Positions 1 to 6,703 of a stretch of 11,684 nucleotides of DNA are shown here, in pieces. Positions within the stretch are counted from its first letter, which is position 1; each line of letters opens with the position of its first letter. The notes under the pieces were generated by a model that saw only the letters and a program-made list of their open reading frames with translations, searched no databases and had not been told where the DNA came from. The stretch is from Cochliopodium minus. Lineage: Eukaryota; Discosea; Himatismenida; Cochliopodiidae. Position numbers and translations under genes: made by a program. The stretch is taken from the NCBI GenBank assembly GCA_024220525.1, contig JAMYWO010000013.1, positions 201,129 to 212,812 of the forward strand, in the 5' to 3' direction.

Positions 1-110
1 AATAAAAATAAAAATAAAAATAAAAATAAAAATAAAAATAAAAATAAAAAATAAAAATAAAAATAAAAAATAAAAAAAAAAGTAAAAATAAAAATAAATT
101 TTTTTTTTTT
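1..110. repeat. A-rich microsatellite, unit AAAAAT
   Basis: A nearly perfect 6-nt period (AAAAAT) runs for about 70 bases, then decays into longer A runs and a poly-T stretch. It lies directly before a splice acceptor (AG at 118-119), so it is most likely the 3' part of an intron of the RhoGEF whose last exon follows. Such tracts are prone to length variation and assembly error. Confidence 0.85.
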
Positions 111-119
111 TTCCTTTAG

Positions 120-454
120 AATATAACATTGGAAGAGAACGTAATTTTGGTCACATTTTTCTTTTCAACGATTCCATTCTTTTCGCCAAACAGAACAAAG
201 AAAACAAATATCAGCCCGTCCAATTCATGCTTTTCAACAGAAAAACTTTCATTGAGCCTCAAACAGATGATCCTTACAGCAAATTGTATCCTATTGCCAT
301 CTATGAGTTTGAGAAGATTCATCCCTTCGTCATTTTGTGTACCAATCTTCAGCAGAAGAATGAATGGATCGAGCTTCTTTCTTTTTGTATCAAGAATCTT
401 GATGAGAATCAAAAATCATTCATCAATGCCATTGAGAATTATGAAAATAATTAA
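120..454 (+). CDS. RhoGEF last exon: C-terminal half of a PH domain (5' partial)
   Basis: This is the terminal exon of a gene that begins outside the window. The acceptor AG is at 118-119 and the first full codon is at 122, so the intron is phase 1. The reading frame is open to a TAA at 452-454, about 111 codons. The peptide starts YNIGRERNFGHIFLFNDSIL, the pattern of the middle strands of a PH domain that follows a DH domain (an aromatic-rich 'FLFND' strand). It later has PFVILCTN and an EWIELL helix with the near-invariant PH tryptophan. In Dbl-family exchange factors this domain supports the DH domain and binds lipids or the GTPase. The DH part would lie upstream. Since two DysF-DH genes follow in the same orientation, this is probably the end of a third family member, though no DysF sequence is visible here. 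Only 174 bp separate its stop from the next start codon. Confidence 0.8.
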
Positions 455-628
455 ATATTATCATAACATTGAAAAAAATAAAAAATAATTATAAAAATCT
501 TCTTGAAGATATTTCTTCCTATTCATTATTTAATAATTTTTGTTCAATTAGATTTGAAAGAGCAAATTAGTTTGTATGAATATTTTAAAATTTGAAATAA
601 AAAATAATTAAAAAAAAATTGGTTTAAA

Positions 629-2352
629 ATGAAGGAAGTTAATTCTCCGAATTACTTGCTATTTTCGATAGAGAATGTGAAAAGGGCTGTGGATCTGGAT
701 AATCAAGATAAATATAACGAAGCTCTTGTTCAATATGAAATAGCGATAGAATATCTTCTGATTGCATTAAGATGTAAGCATATATAAACTAATTTCATCA
801 ATTTATCATCCCAATTTTTAATTGCCAAGTCGAAAAGGTATTTCAAAAAAGAGTTTTCTTCAAATAAAATTTTAATTTAAATAAATATCAACAAAATAAT
901 AAAAGGATGAAAACATGAAGAAGACAATCAAGGAGAAAACTTCGGAAATTTTGGATAGAGCAGAATTAATAAAAGAAGCTCTTCAACAAAACAATAAAGA
1001 AAACAATTCAGGTTCAAACGATGACAAAACAAACATTAAAGAAGAAAAGCAAATAAACAAGAAAGAGGACAAAAATTTTAAAAGAGGAAATAATTTTACA
1101 TTTAACAATAATTCAAACAAAAATAATCTTAGCCTCCAAAGAAATATGGTTTATAATTTTAATGAACAAAAAAATATCTCAATTGAAAAAGAAGAAACAA
1201 AGGTGGTTTATGTGTGGGAGAACCAAAGAAAGAGGATGTTTTTTGGAGAGTTTTCTTCAGAGGGATTGTTGATTACAGATAGAGGGCCATATAACGACAA
1301 TAATGTATAAAAATAAAATTTTAATTAAAATAAATGTTGAAAATTAAAATTAATTTACAGGGTGATTGTTGTTCTCCTATGGAATATCCAATTCCTTCTC
1401 ATGGTAAATAATAATTGACATTAATTAATTTTTTTTTAAAAAAAATATTTTTTAATTATAAGATTGGGTAAAAATAGTTTTTAATCATTGTTGAAAATTT
1501 TTTTTATTTTTTTGACAAGGAATGGGATGGAGAGTGGAAAGTAATTTTTTTTTAAAAGTATTTTTCTCAAAAAAAATAAAAAATTTATATTGAAAAAAAA
1601 AAGGTTGTGTCTGAAATGAGCGAAACAGACAAAGATGGATGGGTAAAAAAAAAGTTTTATTATTTTATTATTTTATTTTAAATTATTTTTTATTTATTTA
1701 TTTTTTAAATTAATTTTTTTATTTTTTTTTATCAAGCAATATGCTATAAATTGGTCAGGGATTGGAATTGGGTTGAACACGTTTCATCCGCATTATAGTT
1801 TCCAGCATTTCGTGAGAAAAAGAAAGTGGGAAAGGAGAATGAGAAAGAAAAAGGAGAGAAAAGAGAAAATTAGTTATGAACTTTTCAAAGAAAGAATGGA
1901 GAGTGACACTTACAAAAACTACCAAAACAAAAGATATGACGAGAGGGATATTTTTATTATTGGTAAAAAAAAAATTTAATAAATATTAAAAAATCAAAAA
2001 ATAATAAAAAATAAAATTTTTTAAAAATAAAAAATAATAATAAATTAAAGGATAAAAAATTAAGTAAATTAAAATTAAAAAATCAAATAAATAAAATAGA
2101 TATAAATTATAAAAAATAAAACTTTTTAAAAAAACTTTTTTATTAGAAAAATTTAAAAGAGCAATGAAATTACTTTTGATAAGAAACAAGATGAAAGAAT
2201 TGACGAAGCATTTATGTAAAGACCCTCAGTTTAAAACCCAGAGACATCGTATTCAAATAGTGAAAGAGTTCATCAACACCGAAAAAACTTTTGTTGCTGG
2301 ATTAAGAATATTAATCTCACATTATTTGGTTCCTTTAGAAAATCCTCAACAA
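629..2352 (+). CDS. MIT-DysF-DH domain protein (RhoGEF-like), 3' truncated
   Basis: Exons inferred: 629-773, 830-837, 906-1304, 1361-1403, 1463-1467, 1520-1540, 1604-1642, 1737-1962, 2147-2352. They total 1092 nt, exactly 364 codons, and all introns are GT...AG. Residues 7-76 form a three-helix MIT domain: the first helices read VKRAVDLDNQDKYNEALVQY and EYLLIAL, and the third (from 906) has the typical ending ILDRAELIKEAL. A Lys/Asn/Ser-rich linker covers about 77-148. Residues 150-255 are a DysF domain: it opens with YVWENQRKRMFFGEF, has tryptophans at DW.EW..EW, then DKDGWQYA, and closes with FVRKRKWERRM. From about residue 318 the first conserved DH block begins (IVKEFINTEKTFVAGLRIL). MIT domains bind ESCRT-III tails and DH domains activate Rho GTPases; the role here is inferred. 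The ATG at 915 is internal and would remove most of MIT. The gene stops in an intron (donor 2353) just before an N; the rest of DH and the PH are missing. Confidence 0.85.
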
Positions 2353-2360
2353 GTAAAAAC
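2052..2360 (+). repeat. Paralogous segment shared with 10565-10869
   Basis: The second half of the intron at 1963-2146, the whole exon 2147-2352 and the next donor are closely matched by 10565-10869. The exon differs at roughly a dozen of 206 positions by my count. The AT-rich intron sequence also aligns along its length with small indels. This is far closer than the upstream DysF exons, which match at only about two thirds of residues. Confidence 0.85.
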
Positions 2361-2377
2361 TATTTATTATTTTTTTT

Positions 2378-2378
2378 N
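2378..2378. other. Ambiguous base N at a sequence junction
   Basis: A single N sits in a T run 26 bases into the intron that follows the first DH exon. Upstream the sequence is the MIT-DysF-DH gene; the very next bases are RCC1-repeat coding sequence. The paralogue at 9719 continues at this point with a normal intron and more DH exons. The N therefore marks either a poor assembly join or a real insertion point with a miscalled base. Confidence 0.9.
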
Positions 2379-2790
2379 GTTTGGGAGTAATCAATATGGA
2401 CAATTAGGGATTGGAAATTCAGAAATAAGAAAACAATCAACTCCATTTTTGTTGACGATCAAAATGATAAGATTGGGAGGATATCATTCAATTATTTACA
2501 AAGAAAATGGAGAATTATTGGTGTTTGGTTATAATAAAAATGGACAACTTGGATTGGGAGATGAGATCAGGGGTTTTACTCACATAAAAATGGTATTTAT
2601 TATAAAGATTAATATTCAGTATTTGTTATGAATGAACCAACTATCAAATTAATTTTAGTTACATTGAAAATGGATTTGTTGGGGTTTGGTGTTTAATTCT
2701 TTGGTAAATTCGATTGGAAGATGATAAACCTCGAATAAAATTCAAAAGGTTCTTTTCCAAACAATAATTTTATATAAGATTTTTTTTTTT
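2379..2790 (+). pseudogene. RCC1-repeat fragment, decayed
   Basis: Two RCC1-type blade motifs are plain: FGSNQYGQLGIGN, followed by RLGGYHSIIYKENGELLVFG and YNKNGQLGLGD. RCC1 repeats build a seven-bladed propeller; full proteins need about seven repeats. The frame is open until a TGA at 2629-2631. Beyond it, pieces of a further repeat appear scattered over frames: MNEPTIKL, then YIENG, then FNSLG and LEDDKPRIKFKR, separated by stops. There is no start codon, no credible splice path and no end, so this is a broken fragment. It happens to be in frame with the DH exon across the N, but a DH domain split by RCC1 blades is not plausible. Confidence 0.75.
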
Positions 2791-2850
2791 TGATTTTAAA
2801 AATTTTTCATTCAAAATTATTAATATTCTAAATTTCAAAAATCAAATTTC

Positions 2851-2859
2851 AAAAAAAAA
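2851..2859 (-). terminator. RNA polymerase III poly-T terminator of the 5S gene
   Basis: On the minus strand the 5S gene is followed after one base by nine consecutive T residues. A T run of four or more directly after the 3' end is the usual RNA polymerase III stop, and its position supports this 3' end and a functional gene. Confidence 0.75.
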
Positions 2860-2860
2860 G

Positions 2861-2978
2861 GTTACAACACTGTGGCTTCGCGTATAGTCTCCCACCACAC
2901 TACTAATATAGCTCAATGATGTTATGACTTCGCAGATCGAGACGGAATGCGGTATATTCATCATGATATGATTGTAAC
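2861..2978 (-). rRNA. 5S ribosomal RNA
   Basis: Read on the minus strand, this roughly 118-nt, GC-richer island has the landmarks of a eukaryotic 5S rRNA. The ends pair (GTTACAAT with GTTGTAAC) to form helix I. The 5' half contains CCGCATTCCGTCTCGATCTG followed by CGAAGTC, which covers helix III/loop C and the internal box A region. The 3' half contains TTAGTAGTGTGGTGGGAGAC, then TATACGCGAAG, the box C/loop E region. A T9 terminator follows. The gene points away from the secreted-protein gene at 3083 and toward the RCC1 fragment. It is a single copy here, not part of a visible rDNA or 5S tandem array. Exact ends may be off by one or two bases. Confidence 0.87.
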
Positions 2979-3082
2979 GGAAAATTTTAAAAATTATCTT
3001 TTATTAATCTTCACTTTGGAAAGGTAAATTTTTCATTTCGAATTAGTTTAATCAAAATAAATAATGAAAATAAAAAAAATTG

Positions 3083-3872
3083 ATGATATTCAAAAGCCAA
3101 TTATTAGTGTTTATCATAGTTTTATTCTCAATTTCGATTGTAAAAACTGCCCCTCTTATTGCAGCAAGAGTAGGGATGGCCATATTGCCGAGATTGGGAA
3201 CAATATCAAGAATGGCAAGTATGGTAAAAGAAAAATTCGAAATTTATTATTTATAATTTAAGAAATTTGAAAAAAATTGAAATAAGTTATTATTATCCAA
3301 TCAAATCTCAATAAAATGTTAGTTAGTGTTAAAATTTATTGAAGGGATCCAAAATGGGAAAAGTTGCGCAGATGGGATCGAGAGGTGGCCAAATGGGATC
3401 GAGATTTTCTAGGTTTCAGAGATCAGGATCACAAATGATGGGAAGAGCAAACAAATACAACTCGAAATATGATAAATTCCAGCAATATACCAACAATTAT
3501 GGAATGAATAATCGTAATGGAAGAAATCAAGGAAGAGGATATAGAAATTATGGAAATCAAGGAAGAGAATATAGAAATTATGGAGGGAATAATTATGGAA
3601 GGGGAAATAGATACAGTGGCAATTACAATCAAGGTAAAAGAATTTTGTTTAAGATTCATCATATTTGTTGAATAATTGTTATATTTTTGATTAAAGGTGG
3701 ATATTCCGAAGGTTATGGAGGATATGAAGGTGGTGAGAGTGGGGGTGGATTGGGTGGATTTATAGGAGGAATATTTGGAGGAGGAAACGGAAAGGGAACA
3801 AACAGAAATGTAGGATTCAGAGGTGGGGATTACAACGGATATGAAAATGAGGATGGAGGCAATGATTTTTAG
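3083..3872 (+). CDS. Secreted Gly/Arg/Tyr-rich low-complexity protein
   Basis: Exons inferred: 3083-3223, 3345-3633, 3697-3872, with GT...AG introns; 606 nt, 201 residues, stop TAG. The start is the ATG at 3083, not the ATG at 3064, because only this frame gives a signal peptide (MIFKSQLLVFIIVLFSISIV followed by KTAP) and joins in phase to exon 2. The mature part opens with a basic, hydrophobic stretch (IAARVGMAILPRLGTISRMA) and SKMGKVAQMGSR-type repeats up to about residue 90. It continues as Asn/Tyr/Arg/Gly-rich sequence with RGYRNYGNQG-type repeats. Exon 3 is Gly-rich (GGYEGGESGGGLGGF...) and ends in a short acidic tail. The order signal peptide, K/R-G-M segment and an SRFSRFQ block closely parallels the next gene, so the two look like diverged tandem paralogues. 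No known domain is recognised. A structural, adhesive or matrix role is a guess from composition. Confidence 0.75.
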
Positions 3873-4242
3873 ATTTATTCAATTAAAATTTTTTTTGTCC
3901 ATAATTAATTGAAATATTGACTAATCCTCCAAATAAAAATTTTAAATTTTTTTTCTCCTCCGCTTTTCATAATATATTTTTTTATGGTTCATACTCCATT
4001 AATTTGGACTATTTTAAAAGATCAATTCTTTCTCCAATTTTTTTTTTTTTTTATAAATTTTTTTATTATTTTTTTTGTTCAAGCTAATCGAACACATAAA
4101 AGAAAGAAAAATTGTGCTAAAATTAAACAATGAAATATAGAATTGAATAAAATTTAAATTTGTTGAATGTGAGTTTCTTTAAAAAAAAATCATATTTTTT
4201 TTGTTAGCAAAATAAAAAATAAATATAAAAAAAATTTGGAAG
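3873..4242. other. Intergenic region between the two secreted-protein genes
   Basis: This 370-bp stretch is AT-rich with several poly-T and poly-A runs and has no credible coding frame. An AATAAA at 3932-3937 could serve as the poly(A) signal of the upstream gene. The bases just before 4243 are A-rich and presumably hold the 5' UTR of the next gene. No TATA-like box can be told apart from the background. Confidence 0.6.
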
Positions 4243-6153
4243 ATGAGGGTATCAAGACTATTACTCATCCTTTTCTTTTTGTGTTTTTTCATCTATCAAG
4301 TGAAAGGCATATTTCCATTATTATTTTTGGGAATAAAGGCAGCAGTGAAGGTGGGATTGAAAGCAGGAAAAATGGCAAAGATAGGATTGAAAGCAGGAAA
4401 ATTGGCGAAGATGGGAGCAAAGATAGGATCAAAAGTGGGAAAGGTAGCGAAGATGGGATCGAAAATGGGAAAATTTGGATCGAAAATAGGGAAGATGGGA
4501 GGCAAATTCGGAAAGATGGGAGGAAAATTTGGAGGAAAATTTGCGAAGCTGGGTGGGAAATTCGGGGGGAAGATGTCGAAGATGGGAGGAAAATTTGGAG
4601 GGAAGATATCAAAGATGGGAGGCAAATTCTCGAAATTCCAATCGAAATTTTCAAAGGTGAAGAATATCTACAACAAGGCAAATAAGATAAAAGATCAGGT
4701 GGATAGAGTGAAGGAAACAGTGGATAGATTCAGAAATAATAGAGGAGGAGAAGAAGGAGAGGGCAGGCCTGGTTTTCCACGACTCCCCGGGCTTTCTCGT
4801 CTTCCAGGACTTTCTCGTATGCAAGGGAGGCCTAAATTACCGGTTGGTCGCCCTCGTATGCCTAGTTTTCCTTCAAGAGGACCTTCTTTTCGTCCTCCAA
4901 CACGTCCCCAAAGTGTTTCTTCTGGTAGAAAACCGGCACTACCTAGAATTCCGCCATTCAGGCCTCCTACTCAAAGGCCTCCTTCAAATAGGCCTCCACA
5001 GATGTCACCAAGGCCCCCTAACCAAAGACCTCCCAATAGATTTTCCCCCAACAATAGAAGGCCTCCAAAAAGATCTCCTAATCAAAGGAATCTATCAAAT
5101 AGGCCTCCCACTCAAAGGCCTCCTTCAAATAGGCCTCCACAGATTACACCAAGGCCTTCTAATCAAAGAATTCCACCAATGAATAACAATAGACCTCCCA
5201 ATAGATTTCCTAACAATAGGGCCCCTCCTATGTCACCTAAACCCAGAAATCCAATAGACTTGATTGAAAGTCCTTTTAGTCCTCCTAATGGAGGCAGACC
5301 GAATAGAAGTCCCAACTATAGAGGTCCAAACAGAGGCCCTAATAACAGAAGACCTAATGGAGGCAGACCTAATAGACCTCCCAATAATAACAACAACAGA
5401 AATGGAAACGGAAACAGAAATAATAATCGATTTCCTCTTGGTCCTCCTAACAGAGGCCTTAATGACAGACGTCCTAATGGAGGCAGACCTAATAGACCTC
5501 ACAACAACAGAGGTCCTAATAGAATTCCACCACAGAGAAATGGTGATCCAAGAAATAGAAGACCTCTCCCTGATAGAGATGCTCAGCGAAACGATGATGT
5601 TCTATCCCAACAACAAGGTGGAGATGATGGACAGTTTCAAGGAAACGATCAATTTCAACAAGGTGGAGATGAGAATGATCAATTCCAACAACAAGGTGGA
5701 GATGATGGACAGTTTCAACAAGGCAATGATCAATTCCAACAACAACAAAGAGGTGGAGAAGATGAATTTCAACAACAAAGAGGTGATGAATTCCAACAAC
5801 AAAGAGGTGGTGATGAATTTCAACAACAAGGTGGTGATGATGGACCATTTCAACAAGATAATCAATTTACACAACGATCCAATCTAGATGCTTCTATTCC
5901 GCAAGAAGACCAAAACTATGATTCCCAATACTATCAATCCCAACCCCAATATCAACAAAACTATGATTCCCAATACGATTCTTCTCTACAAGATAATTAT
6001 CAAAATCAGAACGATGATGCTCAATATGATCAATCTCAGCAATTTGATCAAAACCAACAAGATTATTTCCCTGATCAATCTCAGCAATTTGATCAAAATC
6101 AGGATGATTCGCTTATTGATGATGCTGGTCAGTTTGTTTCTGGTACTTTCTGA
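4243..6153 (+). CDS. Large secreted block-type low-complexity protein (636 aa)
   Basis: One uninterrupted frame from ATG 4243 to TGA 6151-6153. Residues 1-22 are a classic signal peptide (MRVSRLLLILFFLCFFIYQV, then KG). Residues 23-135 are strongly cationic and Gly-rich: Lys-hydrophobic pairs (KM, KF, KI, KL) recur every three or four residues, as in KMGGKFGKMGGKFGGKF. Residues 136-166 look like a short charged helix or coiled coil (NIYNKANKIKDQVDRVKETV). Residues 172-445 are Pro/Arg/Asn-rich with repeated RPPTQRPPSNRPPQ units. Residues 446-545 are Gln/Gly/Asp-rich (GGDDGQFQQ units). The C-terminus is Gln/Asn/Tyr/Asp-rich. Charge therefore runs from very basic to acidic, as in a block copolymer. 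Cysteine is virtually absent outside the signal peptide. There are no introns, unlike its neighbours. A matrix, cell-coat, adhesive or membrane-active role is possible; nothing identifies it. Confidence 0.9.
   Translation: MRVSRLLLILFFLCFFIYQVKGIFPLLFLGIKAAVKVGLKAGKMAKIGLKAGKLAKMGAKIGSKVGKVAKMGSKMGKFGSKIGKMGGKFGKMGGKFGGKFAKLGGKFGGKMSKMGGKFGGKISKMGGKFSKFQSKFSKVKNIYNKANKIKDQVDRVKETVDRFRNNRGGEEGEGRPGFPRLPGLSRLPGLSRMQGRPKLPVGRPRMPSFPSRGPSFRPPTRPQSVSSGRKPALPRIPPFRPPTQRPPSNRPPQMSPRPPNQRPPNRFSPNNRRPPKRSPNQRNLSNRPPTQRPPSNRPPQITPRPSNQRIPPMNNNRPPNRFPNNRAPPMSPKPRNPIDLIESPFSPPNGGRPNRSPNYRGPNRGPNNRRPNGGRPNRPPNNNNNRNGNGNRNNNRFPLGPPNRGLNDRRPNGGRPNRPHNNRGPNRIPPQRNGDPRNRRPLPDRDAQRNDDVLSQQQGGDDGQFQGNDQFQQGGDENDQFQQQGGDDGQFQQGNDQFQQQQRGGEDEFQQQRGDEFQQQRGGDEFQQQGGDDGPFQQDNQFTQRSNLDASIPQEDQNYDSQYYQSQPQYQQNYDSQYDSSLQDNYQNQNDDAQYDQSQQFDQNQQDYFPDQSQQFDQNQDDSLIDDAGQFVSGTF
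4960..5169 (+). repeat. In-frame 69-nt direct repeat pair in the Pro/Arg block
   Basis: The unit at 4960-5028 recurs at 5101-5169, 141 nt (47 codons) apart, with only a few mismatches. It encodes RPPTQRPPSNRPPQ followed by a variable dipeptide and PRP. The high DNA identity points to recent slippage or unequal crossing over. Confidence 0.85.
5331..5510 (+). repeat. In-frame 60-nt direct repeat pair in the Arg/Asn/Pro block
   Basis: The segment at 5331-5390 recurs at 5451-5510 (offset 120 nt, 40 codons). Both copies carry the core cctaatggaggcagacctaa, encoding PNGGRPNRP. A related third core lies near 5284-5303. Confidence 0.8.
5608..6098 (+). repeat. Short in-frame Gln-rich repeats
   Basis: A 33-nt unit encoding QQQGGDDGQFQ occurs at 5608-5640 and 5687-5719 with a slightly different phase of the flanking repeats. 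Further CAACAA-rich repeats fill the space up to about 5850. A 26-nt unit (DQSQQFDQN) occurs at 6028-6053 and 6073-6098, 15 codons apart. Confidence 0.7.
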
Positions 6154-6218
6154 TCTGTTTATCAATCATTATTTTATCTTTATTTCAAATTCAAATCACA
6201 AATTGTTTTTTTTTGATC

Positions 6219-6224
6219 AATAAA
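6219..6224 (+). terminator. Possible poly(A) signal of the 636-aa protein gene
   Basis: AATAAA lies 65 bases after the stop codon, behind a T-rich stretch. Position is suitable, but this hexamer is common by chance in such AT-rich DNA. Confidence 0.35.
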
Positions 6225-6375
6225 CTTGTATTTAGCTTAATTAAGATAATTCAATTTAGATTTTTCACCATGAACATAAAAGAGCAAATTAAAACAATTC
6301 AAAGCATCAATCTAACTGTGTTCACTGCATTTATTAATTTAAAATTAAAAAATTGAAATTTGGAAACAACAAAAT

Positions 6376-6604
6376 TCAATAAAAGATTTTATCTAATTCC
6401 AAATTGTTTTGTTGAGAGATCAAAACTGGTTTTTCAAATTCTTCCATAATCTCTTCTTCATTCTTGACGATCTTTTTCAGAACATTTAGCTAATTTTCAG
6501 TGAATTGATTTTCTTTAAATATCTTGAGTTGTGAAATATGTTTGATACCTCTCCTAAGTGAGATAATTGTTTGAAAAAAAAACATTCTGCAAATTCATTT
6601 AATT
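6376..6604 (-). CDS. 3' end of an unrecognised minus-strand gene, two exons, 5' unresolved
   Basis: On the minus strand two exons join in frame: 6604-6549 (LNEFAECFFFKQLSHLGE) and 6489-6376 (38 codons, starting LNVLKKIVKNEEEIMEEFEK, ending LDKIFY and TGA). The intron between them (6548-6490, 59 nt) starts GTATCAAA and ends AAATTAG, the same size and style as introns elsewhere in the window. Without the intron a TAG interrupts the frame. The 5' side is uncertain: an acceptor AG on the minus strand at 6606-6605 is possible, or the frame may stay open into the poly-T tract near 6655. No start codon is visible, and upstream DNA carries another gene remnant on the opposite strand, so this may be a truncated gene. 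The family is not recognised. The evidence is frame continuity plus protein-like composition only. Confidence 0.4.
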
Positions 6605-6656
6605 CTATGAAAGATTTTAAATATATTGTAATGTTATGATTATATTCACATAAAAT

Positions 6657-6703
6657 CAAAAAAATAAAAAAAAAAAAAAAAATATAATAAAAAAAAAAAA
6701 AAA
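6657..6703. repeat. Long A-rich homopolymer tract
   Basis: About 47 bases are almost pure A with rare T. The tract separates the minus-strand remnant from the plus-strand pseudogene that starts at its edge. It could be a recombination-prone or poorly assembled spot. Confidence 0.8.

Noticed and set aside
2164-2631. A single protein joining the DH start to RCC1 repeats through the N
   Set aside because: The paralogue shows that 2353 is an intron donor. The joined peptide would cut the DH domain after its first block, and the N makes the in-frame link unreliable.
3064-3261. A 65-residue frame with a faint RCC1-like 'SVYHSFILN'
   Set aside because: The overlapping frame from 3083 has a signal peptide and splices in phase into the downstream exons; the likeness is too short to support RCC1.
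4169-4207. A possible 39-nt intron (GTGAG...TTAG) in the 5' UTR of the 636-aa gene
   Set aside because: It is shorter than every coding intron placed in this window, and nothing in the sequence requires it.
4289-4681. Long antisense frames rich in Pro, Phe, Ile and Ser opposite the Gly/Lys repeats, and a plus-strand frame at 4236-4685
   Set aside because: They mirror the biased codons (ggaaaa, aagatg) of the real 636-aa frame, lack independent signals, and have no start context or domains.
5516-5874. His-rich and Leu-rich antisense frames opposite the Gln-rich block
   Set aside because: They are the reverse complement of CAA/GAT repeats and carry no independent coding evidence.
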